Assembly: GCF_018760785.1 (NCBI RefSeq)
Contig: NZ_JAHHZO010000002.1
Span: 608,295-672,294 of the forward strand
DNA: 64,000 nucleotides
Reading direction: 5' to 3'
Source: Rhizobium sp. CSW-27
Lineage (GTDB): Bacteria > Pseudomonadota > Alphaproteobacteria > Rhizobiales > Rhizobiaceae
How positions within the stretch are numbered: position 1 is the stretch's first letter; the number at the start of each line of letters is the position of its first letter. A model generated the notes under the pieces. It had not been told where the DNA came from. It did no database searches and saw only the letters and a program-made list of their open reading frames with translations. Shown piece after piece: positions 1 to 8,039 of this stretch. A program made the position numbers and the translations under genes.

Positions 1-255
1 CGCCTGTCAGAGGGGCGGCTGATCGTCAATCCCGGCAGCGTCGGCTGTCCGGCCTATGACGACGACACGCCGTATTATCATCGCGTGGAGGCCGGTACGC
101 CGATGGCGTCCTATGCGATCTGCGAGCGACATGCCGGTGCTTGGTCGGTCACCTTCCGGCTGGTGCCCTACGACCACATGAGCCAGTCAAGGCTGGCGGC
201 TGCGAACGGCCGCCCCGCCTGGGAAGCGGGGCTGGCGACGGGGTGGTTGGGGTAG
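1..255 (+). CDS. Metallophosphoesterase, YfcE/MJ0936-like (3' part only)
   Basis: The window opens inside this reading frame, and only the last 84 residues are present, ending at a TAG. The visible NPGSVG motif (about residues 11-16 of the fragment) is typical of the C-terminal part of small calcineurin-like phosphoesterases of the YfcE/MJ0936 type, where the conserved Gly/Ser loop follows the last metal-binding histidines. The remaining tail shows the usual drop-off of conservation. The N-terminal metal-binding motifs lie outside the window, so activity and substrate cannot be judged. It ends just before an intergenic pair of palindromic repeats. The family call rests on one motif plus the general fold pattern. 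Confidence 0.65.
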   Translation, partial: RLSEGRLIVNPGSVGCPAYDDDTPYYHRVEAGTPMASYAICERHAGAWSVTFRLVPYDHMSQSRLAAANGRPAWEAGLATGWLG

Positions 256-274
256 GCGGAACGAGAATTGCGTA

Positions 275-322
275 GCCCCCTCATCCGCCCTTCGGGCACC
301 TTCTCCCCGCTGGGGAGAAGGG
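275..322. repeat. RIME-like palindromic element, copy A
   Basis: A GC-rich intergenic element with two nested palindromes: CGCCCTTCGGGC and CCTTCTCCCC-gct-GGGGAGAAGG. The same unit occurs in inverted orientation at 462-510, differing mainly in the loop. The architecture matches the rhizobial intergenic mosaic elements (RIME) known from Rhizobiaceae. The family name is by resemblance only. Confidence 0.7.
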
Positions 323-461
323 GTGTTTGGCACCGCATGCGCTCCCTCTCCGACGGTCATGCGTTGTCGCTACGTGCATGAGCGGTGGGAAGGGGCTGGT
401 CCGGGGGCGCAAGTTCAGCAAGCTGTAGGGCTAAACGTTGTCTCTGACGGTACAGCGCGCT

Positions 462-510
462 CTCCCTTCTCCCCTCGGGGAGAAGGTGCCCGAAGGGCGG
501 ATGAGGGGGC
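462..510. repeat. RIME-like palindromic element, copy B (inverted)
   Basis: This is the reverse complement of the element at 275-322, with a four-base-shorter central loop. The two copies sit head to head about 140 bp apart, between the convergent ends of the phosphoesterase gene and the lactate dehydrogenase gene. They could fold individually as transcription-stopping hairpins or together as one long stem. No gene is visible in the 256-545 spacer. Confidence 0.7.
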
Positions 511-545
511 GGCCCCGAAGCCGGGCATTCGAAAACGGACTGCCC

Positions 546-1691
546 TCAATACGGGCAATGCGCAATCACGCCGCGGTCCACCGTCCTGATGTCCCGCTTG
601 CCGCAGAGCGCCATGGTGATATCCATCTCCTTGGCGATGATGCTGAGCGCCAGTTCGACGCCTTCCTTGCCCATGGCGCCGAGGCCATAGAGGAAGGGGC
701 GGCCGATATAGGTGCCCTTGGCGCCGAGCGCGACCGCTTTCAGCACATCCTGGCCGGAGCGGATGCCGCTGTCGAGATGCACCTCGATGCGGTCGCCGAC
801 GGCCTCGACGATTTTGGGCAGCATGCTGATCGAGGAGGGGGCTCCGTCCAACTGCCGGCCGCCATGGTTGGAGACGATGATGGCATCGGCGCCCGTATCG
901 GCGGCGGCACGCGCGTCCTCTTCGTCCAGAATGCCCTTGATGATCAGCTTGCCGTTCCAGCGTTCCTTGATCCAGGCGATATCGGCCCAGGAGAGGCGCG
1001 GATCGAACTGTTCCGCCGTCCAGACGCTGAGCGAAGAGAGGTCGGAGACGTTTTTTGCGTGGCCGACGATATTGCCAAAGCCGTGGCGCTTGGTGCGGGC
1101 CATGTCGAGGCACCATTGCGGCCGGGTCGCCATCTGCCAGATATGCTTCGGCGTGAATTTGGGCGGGGCGGAGAGGCCGTTGCGCAGATCCTTGTGGCGC
1201 TGGCCGAGGATCTGCAGGTCTGCGGTGACGACGAGCGCCGAGCAGCCGGCGCGCTTGGCGCGGTCGATCAGGCTTTCGATGAAGGCGCGGTCCTTCATCA
1301 CGTAAAGCTGGAACCAGAAAGGTTTCGAGGTGACAGAGGCGACATCCTCGATCGAGCAGATGCTCATGGTCGACAGCGTGAAGGGCACGCCGAATTCCTC
1401 CGCCGCCTTGGCGGCCAGCATCTCGCCATCGGCATGCTGCATGCCGGTCAGCCCCGTCGGTGCCAGCGCCACGGGCATGGCCACGGGCTGGCCGATCATT
1501 TCGCTTTTCAGCGAGCGGTCCGTCATGTCCACCAGCACGCGCTGGCGCAGCTTGATTGCCTCGAAATCGGATTCGTTTGCCCGGTAGGTGCCCTCGGTCC
1601 AGGAGCCGCTGTCGGCATAATCGAAGAACATTTTCGGCACGCGGCGGCGGGCAAGGGCTTTCAGATCGGCAATCGTCAGTGGCTTGGACAT
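546..1691 (-). CDS. lldD: FMN-dependent L-lactate / 2-hydroxyacid dehydrogenase (LldD family)
   Basis: A 381-residue alpha-hydroxyacid dehydrogenase that oxidises L-lactate or a related 2-hydroxyacid using FMN. The FMN-dependent dehydrogenase (TIM-barrel) domain fills the protein. Tyr25 lies in FDYADSG, Tyr130 in FQLY, Lys252 in IIKG, the catalytic His276 and Arg279 in SNHGGRQLDG, and the FMN-phosphate loop DSGIRSGQD is at about 308-316. The frame is open 34 codons upstream, but ATG 1691 is preferred: GGAGGAAAG precedes it at good spacing and the family begins at this point. It is divergent from the Phd antitoxin gene. Which 2-hydroxyacid it uses cannot be told from sequence, so mandelate or glycolate-type activity remains possible. 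Confidence 0.85.
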   Translation of the reverse strand: MSKPLTIADLKALARRRVPKMFFDYADSGSWTEGTYRANESDFEAIKLRQRVLVDMTDRSLKSEMIGQPVAMPVALAPTGLTGMQHADGEMLAAKAAEEFGVPFTLSTMSICSIEDVASVTSKPFWFQLYVMKDRAFIESLIDRAKRAGCSALVVTADLQILGQRHKDLRNGLSAPPKFTPKHIWQMATRPQWCLDMARTKRHGFGNIVGHAKNVSDLSSLSVWTAEQFDPRLSWADIAWIKERWNGKLIIKGILDEEDARAAADTGADAIIVSNHGGRQLDGAPSSISMLPKIVEAVGDRIEVHLDSGIRSGQDVLKAVALGAKGTYIGRPFLYGLGAMGKEGVELALSIIAKEMDITMALCGKRDIRTVDRGVIAHCPY

Positions 1692-1848
1692 GGGGTGGGC
1701 TTTCCTCCGAAACTCTTCTCCGACAACTAGCATATGGAGAGCGGGAGGAAAGCGAATTTCAGCTCGGTTGTACCTGCTGTGCGGCTCTGTCACAGGCGGT
1801 AAATAGGTGATATAAGGTGCTTAATTCAGTACTGAAGAAAGACCTTTC

Positions 1849-2094
1849 ATGCAGCGTGTCGAAGCAGAAATCGCTGTTAGCGTCTCCGATCTGAAAAAGA
1901 ACCCGACGGCCGTTGTCGAAAGCGCCGATGGTCACGCCGTCGCGGTGCTGAACCATAACCGTGTGATGGCCTACATGGTGCCCGCCAGCACCTATGAAGC
2001 CATGATAGACGCGCTGGACGATCAAGCGCTTGTCGATCTGGTGCAGAAGCGAAAGGAAGAACGCGGAATCCCGGTTTCTCTTGATGACCTATAG
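1849..2094 (+). CDS. Antitoxin, Phd/YefM (StbD-like) family
   Basis: An 81-residue antitoxin with the N-terminal Phd/YefM fold. The pattern SVSDLKKNPTAVVESADG followed by VAVLNHNRVMAYMVPASTYE is characteristic, covering the DNA-binding and dimerisation part (about residues 8-55). The acidic C-terminal tail would bind and neutralise the toxin. It overlaps the RelE-like gene by 11 bases, the usual arrangement for co-translated type II pairs, and is expected to autorepress the promoter in 1692-1848. Confidence 0.9.
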   Translation: MQRVEAEIAVSVSDLKKNPTAVVESADGHAVAVLNHNRVMAYMVPASTYEAMIDALDDQALVDLVQKRKEERGIPVSLDDL

Positions 2095-2368
2095 GCTGGA
2101 ATTTCTTCCGAGTGCTTTGAAGGAATGGGAGAAACTGGGCGCGACCCTTCGCGAACAGTTCAAGAAGAAACTCGCCGAGCGTCTGGTTACGCCGCATGTT
2201 CCGGCAGATCGCCTGAGCGGACTGGCCGACCATTACAAGATCAAGCTGCGTGCTGCGGGTTACAGGCTGGTCTACCGGGTGGAAGACGAGCGTATTACTG
2301 TCGTCGTCGTGGCTGTCGGAAAGCGCGAGCGCTCCGAAGTTTACAAGACAAGCCGAAAGCGGTCATGA
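2084..2368 (+). CDS. Toxin, RelE/ParE family
   Basis: A 94-residue RelE-type toxin, probably a ribosome-dependent mRNA interferase held inactive by the upstream antitoxin. The order is typical: an N-terminal TYRLEFLPSALKEWEKL strand-helix, a basic helix (QFKKKLAERL), then YKIKLRAAGYRLVYRV and a C-terminal VVAVGKRERSEVY strand with the conserved basic and Tyr residues. ATG 2084 was chosen because it overlaps the antitoxin stop and matches the family N-terminus; a longer open frame upstream has no homologous sequence. Its 3' end overlaps the convergent guaD end by 6 bases. Confidence 0.9.
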   Translation: MTYRLEFLPSALKEWEKLGATLREQFKKKLAERLVTPHVPADRLSGLADHYKIKLRAAGYRLVYRVEDERITVVVVAVGKRERSEVYKTSRKRS

Positions 2369-3667
2369 TTGCGGCTTCATCGCCGCGCCCGCCACATAAG
2401 TCTCCACCACGCTGCGGTCGTCGCCCAGCGTCTGCAGCAGGAACAGTTCCTCCGGCAACGTGCTCACCGTTTCCATGCGCAGCCGCATGGCGGGTGTCGC
2501 GCTCGCGTTCAGCACGACGAGGTCGGCGTCGGTGCCTTCCTCCAGCGTGCCGATGCGATCGACAAGCGACAGAGCCTCGGCATTGCCGCGGGTCATGCGG
2601 TAGAAGCTGTTGAGCGGATTCAGGCGTTCTCCCAGCAATTGCTGGATCTTGTAGGCCTCGTCCATGGTCTTCAGCATGGAATAGCTGGAGCCGCCGCCGA
2701 TATCGGTGGCAACCCCGATGCGCACCGGCTTCTCCCGGCGCGCCAGCGCCTTCAGGGGAAACAGGCCGGAGCCGAGAAAGAGGTTGGAGGTCGGGCAATG
2801 GACCGCGACCGAACCGGTCTCCGACAGCACGTCCGCCTCGCGCTCCGACAGGTGGATGGCATGGCCGAGCAGCGTCTTGTTGCCCAGCAGGCCGTAGCGG
2901 GCATAGATGTCCGTGTAATCGGCCGCTTCCGGATAAAGCTCGCAGGTGTAGCGGATTTCCTCGTGGTTTTCCGACAGATGCGTCTGGATGTGCAGGTCCG
3001 GGAATTCCTTCGCCAGGGCTTGTGCCGCACCCATCTGTTCCGGTGTCGAAGTGATGGCAAAACGCGGCGTGATGGCCACATGGTTTCTGCCCTTGCCGTG
3101 CCACTGTTCGATGACGGCGCGGGTCTCGTCATAACCCAGTTGCGGCGTGTCGAGCAGGCCCTGCGGCGCGTTGCGGTCCATCATCACCTTGCCACCGACC
3201 ATCAACATGTTGCGGCGCATGGCTTCGGCAAAAAAGGCATCGGCGGAGGTCTTGTGCACGGAGCAGTAGGCGACGGCGGTCGTTGTGCCCTGGCGCAGGA
3301 ACTCGTCGTAGAAATGCGTGGCGATGCGCGCCGCATGCGCGCTTTCCACAAAGCGGCATTCCTCCGGGAAGGTGTAGGTGTTCAGCCATTCCAGAAGGTT
3401 GGCGGCATAGGAGGCGATCACCTGCATCTGCGGGAAATGCACGTGCATATCGATGAAGCCCGGCAGGATGAGATGCGGGCGGTGATCGACCTCCTGCGCA
3501 CCCTCCGGAGCGGCGGCCTTCACATCCGTGTAGGAGCCGACCTTGAGGATCCGGCCATCCTCGACCAGCAACCCGCCATCCTCTTCATAGAGATAGCTTG
3601 CCGTATCGGCGAGATTGTCCGGCGCGCGGTGGAAGGAGAGAAGACGGCCGCGAAGAAGAGTGGTCAT
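2363..3667 (-). CDS. guaD: Guanine deaminase
   Basis: A 434-residue amidohydrolase that deaminates guanine to xanthine in the cytoplasm. The metal-binding HxH is in PGFIDMHVHFPQ (His75/His77). His230 lies in THLSENHEE, His269 in GHAIHLSE and the catalytic Asp322 in GVATDIGGGSSYSM, all hallmarks of the guanine deaminase subgroup. The length agrees with the bacterial enzyme. Its start lies one base after the stop of puuD (TAAC-ATG), so the two are almost certainly translated from one mRNA. With puuD and the xdh genes nearby it forms the guanine to xanthine to urate route. Confidence 0.95.
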   Translation of the reverse strand: MTTLLRGRLLSFHRAPDNLADTASYLYEEDGGLLVEDGRILKVGSYTDVKAAAPEGAQEVDHRPHLILPGFIDMHVHFPQMQVIASYAANLLEWLNTYTFPEECRFVESAHAARIATHFYDEFLRQGTTTAVAYCSVHKTSADAFFAEAMRRNMLMVGGKVMMDRNAPQGLLDTPQLGYDETRAVIEQWHGKGRNHVAITPRFAITSTPEQMGAAQALAKEFPDLHIQTHLSENHEEIRYTCELYPEAADYTDIYARYGLLGNKTLLGHAIHLSEREADVLSETGSVAVHCPTSNLFLGSGLFPLKALARREKPVRIGVATDIGGGSSYSMLKTMDEAYKIQQLLGERLNPLNSFYRMTRGNAEALSLVDRIGTLEEGTDADLVVLNASATPAMRLRMETVSTLPEELFLLQTLGDDRSVVETYVAGAAMKPQS

Positions 3668-3668
3668 G

Positions 3669-4910
3669 TTATCGTGTTGCTCCGGCGCTGTTTGTCGCGC
3701 TTTCGTACCAGGCCGTCAGAAGCTTGCGCTCTTCCGGCGTGATGGCGGTGATGTTGCCGGGCGGCATGGCATGGCTGCGCCCGGCCTGGATATAGATCTC
3801 GTGCGCGTGTTTGGCGATCTCCGCATCTGTTTCCAGCTTCACGCTCTTCGGCGGAAAGGTGATGCCCTCCCACACGGGTTCTGCCGCATGGCACATGGAA
3901 CAGCGGCCCTGCACCACGTCGCGTGCTGCGCTGAAATGCGCATCTGCCACGAAGCGCTGCTGGATCGGCGAGAGGCTGGCGGCCTTCTCGCCGGTCAGCA
4001 CTTTCGGCACGGTCGACAGCCACATGATGAGGATGAAGAGGATCACCGTGACGAGCCAGGTCCAGGTCGGCTTTCCCTTGCGGGCATGCGTGGTGTTGAA
4101 CCAGTGGCGGATGGTGACGCCCATCAGGAAGACGAGCGCCGCAATGACCCAATTGAACTGCGTGCCGAACGCCAGCGGGTAATGGTTCGACAGCATGAAG
4201 AAGATGACGGGCAGCGTCAGGTAGTTGTTGTGCAGCGAGCGCTGCTTGGCGATGCGGCCGTATTTCGGGTCCGGCGTGCGACCGGCAATCAGGTCTGCCA
4301 CGACGATCTTCTGGTTCGGAATGATGATGAAGAAGACATTCGCCGACATGATGGTGGCGGTAAAGGCGCCGAGATGCAGGAAGGCGGCGCGGCCGGTGAA
4401 GACCTGCGTATAGCCCCAGGCCATGGCGACCAGCACCACGTAGAGGAGTGCCATCAGTCCCCAGGTGTTTTCGCCGATCGGCGACTTGCAGAGCTGGTCA
4501 TAGATGATCCAGCCGATCGACAGCGAGGCGAGCGACAGACAGATGGCCTGCCAGGGCTGCAATTCGAGAACGGAATGATCGATCAGAAACAGGTCCGCCC
4601 CGCCATAATAGACGATGGCGAGCATCAGGAAGCCCGACATCCAGGTGACATAGCTTTCCCACTTGAACCAGGTGAGGTGCTCCGGCATCTGCGCCGGCGC
4701 CACCAGATATTTCTGGATGTGGTAGAAGCCGCCGCCATGCACCTGCCATTCCTCGCCATAGGCGCCTGGCGGCAGGTGAGGGCGCTTCACCAGGCCGAGA
4801 TCCAGCGCGATGAAATAGAAGGAGGAGCCGATCCAGGCGATCGCGGTGATCACATGCAGCCAGCGCGCAGCAAAGCTCAGCCATTCCCAGGCCACGGCAT
4901 ATTCGTACAT
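3669..4910 (-). CDS. puuD: Membrane cytochrome-c urate hydroxylase PuuD
   Basis: A 413-residue inner-membrane protein with about eight hydrophobic helices in residues 1-320, then a C-terminal cytochrome c domain. The heme site CSMCH is at 337-341 and the likely axial Met382 is in HAMPPGN. This domain order defines PuuD, shown in Agrobacterium to oxidise urate while passing electrons to the cytochrome rather than making peroxide as soluble uricases do. ATG 4910 is preferred over a 34-codon extension because the N-terminus MYEYAVAWEWLSFAARW starts the first helix and GAAGGGAA lies upstream. It is the first gene of a puuD-guaD operon. Confidence 0.9.
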   Translation of the reverse strand: MYEYAVAWEWLSFAARWLHVITAIAWIGSSFYFIALDLGLVKRPHLPPGAYGEEWQVHGGGFYHIQKYLVAPAQMPEHLTWFKWESYVTWMSGFLMLAIVYYGGADLFLIDHSVLELQPWQAICLSLASLSIGWIIYDQLCKSPIGENTWGLMALLYVVLVAMAWGYTQVFTGRAAFLHLGAFTATIMSANVFFIIIPNQKIVVADLIAGRTPDPKYGRIAKQRSLHNNYLTLPVIFFMLSNHYPLAFGTQFNWVIAALVFLMGVTIRHWFNTTHARKGKPTWTWLVTVILFILIMWLSTVPKVLTGEKAASLSPIQQRFVADAHFSAARDVVQGRCSMCHAAEPVWEGITFPPKSVKLETDAEIAKHAHEIYIQAGRSHAMPPGNITAITPEERKLLTAWYESATNSAGATR

Positions 4911-5182
4911 TCTCGCATTCCCTTCACGTTCCCCGACTCGGCACATTGCGAAAAATTTGCAGGGAAGAAAAGCGAAAAGGGTGCGCCGCAGCACGCCTCG
5001 GCTTGAAACCAATGCCGGTTCTGGCTGTTGCGGGCCTGTCGCGCGCTACCAATTGTGCATCGCAATAAATTGCTGTCGCTGAATCATGCGAATGCGCTAA
5101 TATGTCGATTGCAAGACAGCCGGTGAAGGCGGGTATTGCGGGTTCACCGGGGTGAAGGCATTCATCTACGGAGAAGAAGCTC

Positions 5183-5521
5183 ATGCGAAGCATTCTGACG
5201 ATTGCGATGATTGCGTACGCGTTCCCCTCTGGTGCCAATGCGCACGAGGCTCAGTCAGGCTGGCAGTACGAAGCCTATTGCTGCAATGGAGACAATCATA
5301 CCGGCGACTGCCAGATGATCTCGACGCGCAACGTCAAGATCGTCGCCGGCGGCTACGAGGTCGAGCTGAAGCCGGGGGACCACAGGCTGGTGACCCGCGC
5401 CCATGACTTCAAGGTGCCGCAGAGCCAGGCGCGCCGCAGCCGCGACGCGGAATATCACCTCTGCCTCTATCCGAACGAGGATACGCTGCGCTGCTTTTAT
5501 GCGCCCGACATGAGCTACTGA
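5183..5521 (+). CDS. Small exported cysteine-containing protein, unknown function
   Basis: A 112-residue protein with a short signal peptide (residues 1-20, cleavage expected after GANA). The mature part has five cysteines (a CC pair, one in GDCQM, and two near the C-terminus), suggesting a disulfide-bonded periplasmic domain. I do not recognise a characterised family, though the sequence has the look of conserved rhizobial exported proteins. It is divergent from puuD, and its last 7 bases overlap the end of the convergent LysR gene. GAAGAAG upstream may serve as the ribosome site. Confidence 0.7.
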   Translation: MRSILTIAMIAYAFPSGANAHEAQSGWQYEAYCCNGDNHTGDCQMISTRNVKIVAGGYEVELKPGDHRLVTRAHDFKVPQSQARRSRDAEYHLCLYPNEDTLRCFYAPDMSY

Positions 5522-6432
5522 GCGGCACCCGACGGCAACAAAATCTGGGGCGGCAGGGTCTTCAGTAGCCAATGGCGGAAGATCTGTACCTTGACCGATT
5601 GGCGGCGGCTTTTCGGAGAGATCAGCCAATAGCTCCGGTCGTCCTTCTTGAAGACGTCGAAGGGCATGATCAGGCGGCCGGCCTCCAGTTCTTCCTGGTG
5701 AAGAAACGGGCTCAGCAGTGCCACGCCGTGACCGGCAATGGCGGCGCTGCCTTCCAGATCCAGTGCACCGTCGGCATCGATCGTGATCGTGCCCGGCAGG
5801 GGGGTGTCGACGCCACTAGACCGAAACCACATTCCCCACCATTTGCTGCTGGCGCCGATCAGCGGCAGTTTCAGAAGATCCGCGGGGGTCGTCACGCCGC
5901 CGATTGTTTCGGCCAGCTTCGGGTTTAGCATTGGCGCGAAATTGAGACGGAACAGCTCCTGGCTTTCCATGTTGGGCGGCGGTGCTTCACTGCGCAGAAT
6001 GGAAATGTCGGCGTTGTCGCTGAAGAAGTCCGCCGATCTGTTCATGCGGAGAATCCGAATGGCCAAGCCCGGATGTTCTATTTGGAACGCGCCGATATGA
6101 CGGGCAAGCCAATGGGATGCGAACGTCGGTGTGGAATGGATCGTCAGGATACCGACATCCTGGCCTCGCGCCTCGGTCACCGCCTCGGTCAGAAGACCGA
6201 ATGCTTCCGTGACCTTGGGCAGCATCCGTTCGCCCGTTGATGTCAGCTCGATGCGCCGTGCCTGACGCAGAAACAGCATCTCGCCGACATGTTCCTCCAG
6301 CAGCTTGATCTGATAGCTGACGGCCGTCTGGGTCATGCCCAGTTCCTCGCCGGCTTTGGTGAAACTGCCGAGCCGCGCAACCGCCTCGAATACTCTGAGT
6401 GCATTCAGCGGCAGCTGGCGCGATAGCTTCAT
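5515..6432 (-). CDS. LysR-type transcriptional regulator, GcvA-like (copy 1)
   Basis: A 305-residue LysR-type regulator. The N-terminal winged helix (residues 8-66) carries LNALRVFEAVARLGSFTKAG and TQTAVSYQIKLLEE; a co-inducer-binding domain follows from about residue 92. It is clearly paralogous to the regulator at 6772-7689: same length, near-identical N-terminus, same HSTPTFASHWLARH stretch. A small DUF1127-like gene is transcribed divergently from its promoter region, so that gene is the most likely direct target. The position inside a purine-degradation cluster suggests, but does not prove, a link with purine use. Confidence 0.9.
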   Translation of the reverse strand: MKLSRQLPLNALRVFEAVARLGSFTKAGEELGMTQTAVSYQIKLLEEHVGEMLFLRQARRIELTSTGERMLPKVTEAFGLLTEAVTEARGQDVGILTIHSTPTFASHWLARHIGAFQIEHPGLAIRILRMNRSADFFSDNADISILRSEAPPPNMESQELFRLNFAPMLNPKLAETIGGVTTPADLLKLPLIGASSKWWGMWFRSSGVDTPLPGTITIDADGALDLEGSAAIAGHGVALLSPFLHQEELEAGRLIMPFDVFKKDDRSYWLISPKSRRQSVKVQIFRHWLLKTLPPQILLPSGAAQ

Positions 6433-6544
6433 CGATAAGTTCTCTTTCTGGATCGCTTGTCAGATTGAATTGGTATCTGGCTGCAAACCGGCGCATTTGT
6501 CGATCCGGAAACGACAAAAAAATCAACAGATGACGGAGGCCATC

Positions 6545-6760
6545 ATGGCGGTCTGGACCACTGGTTCTGCCCGGAGGAGAAGCGCGTTCTGGGCTTGGGC
6601 AAAGCGGCTTCTGCCGAGCCGCAATCGACCCGCGGCGCTGCGGCTCGACGATCTGCCGGATGCGCTGTCCCGGGATGTGGCGGCACCCCAAGCTCCGTTG
6701 CCGAAACCGAGGGATGATGTGTGGGCGCGCATTGCGGCTGCGAAACTGCCCCGGTTTTGA
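6545..6760 (+). CDS. Small basic protein, DUF1127-like
   Basis: A 71-residue arginine-rich protein. ATG 6545 is preferred over ATG 6530 because GGAGG lies 5 bases before it. The core LDDLPDALSRDVA resembles the C-terminal Leu-Asp-Leu-xx-Asp-hydrophobic signature of DUF1127 proteins, which in other alphaproteobacteria are small stress- or phosphate-responsive proteins sometimes controlled by LysR regulators (VtlR in Brucella and Agrobacterium). It is divergent from LysR copy 1 with only 112 bases between the starts. The family link is weak; the same layout recurs at 7791-8039. Confidence 0.6.
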   Translation: MAVWTTGSARRRSAFWAWAKRLLPSRNRPAALRLDDLPDALSRDVAAPQAPLPKPRDDVWARIAAAKLPRF

Positions 6761-6771
6761 CGGACAAAGTT

Positions 6772-7689
6772 CTACATGATGCCGCTGTCCGGGCCCTTGT
6801 CGAAGCTTGGCAGGGTTTTCTGCAGGAAGGCCCGGAAGGCGCGAACCTTTGCGGTCTGGCGGCGGGCTTCCGGATAGACCAGCCAGTAATGCGAACCGTC
6901 CTCGCAGGTGAGGTCGAAGGGTTGGATCAGGCGCCCCATCGCCACGTCATCCTGATAGAAGTCGGGCCTCAGGATGGCGACGCCGTGGCCGGCAATGGCG
7001 GCGGCGGCCTCGACCGCCTGCGAGCCGAGCCGGCTTCTCGACGCACTTTCGAGCGGCGCATCGGGATAGCCCGCCGCTGTGAACCAGAGGCGCCACCACG
7101 GATCGCTCGGATCGATGATCTTCAGCTTGAGGAGGTCCAGCGGGTCGCGCACCCCGCCGATGGTGTCGGCAAGCCTTGGACTCAGCATCGGGGTGAAATG
7201 GTTGCGCATGACGAAATGCGACTTGAGGCCTGGCCATTCGCCGGTGCCGACGCGGATCGCCAGATCAGCTTCGGTTTTGCTGAAGTCGATCACCGCCTGC
7301 GAGGTTTCCAGCCGAACGGCAATTGTCGGATTGTCGAGCTGGAAGATGCCGAGATGCCGGGCCAGCCAATGGCTGGCAAAGGTATGCGTCGAATGGATGA
7401 TCAGCGTACCCTCGGCGACGCCCTGCATCTCGTTGAGGGCCGAGGCCAGGATGTCAAAACCTTCCGTCACCTTCGGTGCCAGCCGCGCACCGGCCTCCGT
7501 CAGAAGGATCTTGCGGGGTTGGCGGAGGAACAGCGTTTCCTTCAGCGTCTCTTCCAGCAGCTTCACCTGATAGCTGACGGCCGTCTGCGTCAGGCCGAGT
7601 TCCTCTCCGGCCTTGGTAAAGCTTAAGTGGCGGGCCACCGCCTCGAACACGCGAAGCGCATTCAGCGGGAACTGCCTCGACAGTTTCAT
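6772..7689 (-). CDS. LysR-type transcriptional regulator, GcvA-like (copy 2)
   Basis: A 305-residue paralogue of the regulator at 5515-6432. It has the winged helix at residues 8-66 with TQTAVSYQVKLLEE, and the effector domain from about residue 92. The two differ mostly in the effector pocket (for example SQAVIDFSKTEADLAIRVG here against an SADFF-type stretch in copy 1), so they may sense different ligands. It is divergent from another small DUF1127-like gene. The duplication covers both the regulator and its small neighbour. Confidence 0.9.
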   Translation of the reverse strand: MKLSRQFPLNALRVFEAVARHLSFTKAGEELGLTQTAVSYQVKLLEETLKETLFLRQPRKILLTEAGARLAPKVTEGFDILASALNEMQGVAEGTLIIHSTHTFASHWLARHLGIFQLDNPTIAVRLETSQAVIDFSKTEADLAIRVGTGEWPGLKSHFVMRNHFTPMLSPRLADTIGGVRDPLDLLKLKIIDPSDPWWRLWFTAAGYPDAPLESASRSRLGSQAVEAAAAIAGHGVAILRPDFYQDDVAMGRLIQPFDLTCEDGSHYWLVYPEARRQTAKVRAFRAFLQKTLPSFDKGPDSGIM

Positions 7690-7790
7690 GCATCAGCCCT
7701 CTTGATCCATCGAGACGAAGCTTCGATTGGATCGCTCATCTCATATCGTGCATCCTGTTCAGTAAATACTCCTCGCCATGGAGATGCAAG

Positions 7791-8039
7791 GTGCGAATAT
7801 TACAGGGAATTGCCCTATGCCGATTGATGCGTGATTACCTCACGGGTTTCGGTCTGCCGGGCCGCTCACGGGTGAAGGTGGTACGCGCATGGAGCAACAG
7901 GATTGATGTGGAACTGATGCCGGGTCATCTCAAGCAGGATCTCGGCATGACCGATCTTCATGATCGGCGCCACCCGCCGTGCCGCTCGCCCAATGCCTTT
8001 GACGCGGCGCGAGACGTGTTTCTCCGGCGTCCGCTTTAG
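7791..8039 (+). CDS. Small protein, DUF1127-like
   Basis: An 82-residue reading frame starting at GTG 7791, which has GGAG seven bases upstream. An internal ATG at 7827 lacks a comparable site. The central stretch RAWSNRIDVELMPGHLKQDL is like the DUF1127 pattern, in which Leu-xx-His-Leu-x-x-Asp-Leu-Gly closes the domain. It is divergent from LysR copy 2, mirroring the 6545-6760 / LysR copy 1 pair. Its 3' end overlaps the convergent xdhC end by 4 bases. Confidence 0.6.
   Translation: MRILQGIALCRLMRDYLTGFGLPGRSRVKVVRAWSNRIDVELMPGHLKQDLGMTDLHDRRHPPCRSPNAFDAARDVFLRRPL

Noticed and set aside
438..1730. 430-codon frame on the plus strand opposite lldD
   Set aside because: It is antisense to a well conserved enzyme and its residues show no domain; GC-rich DNA keeps antisense frames open.
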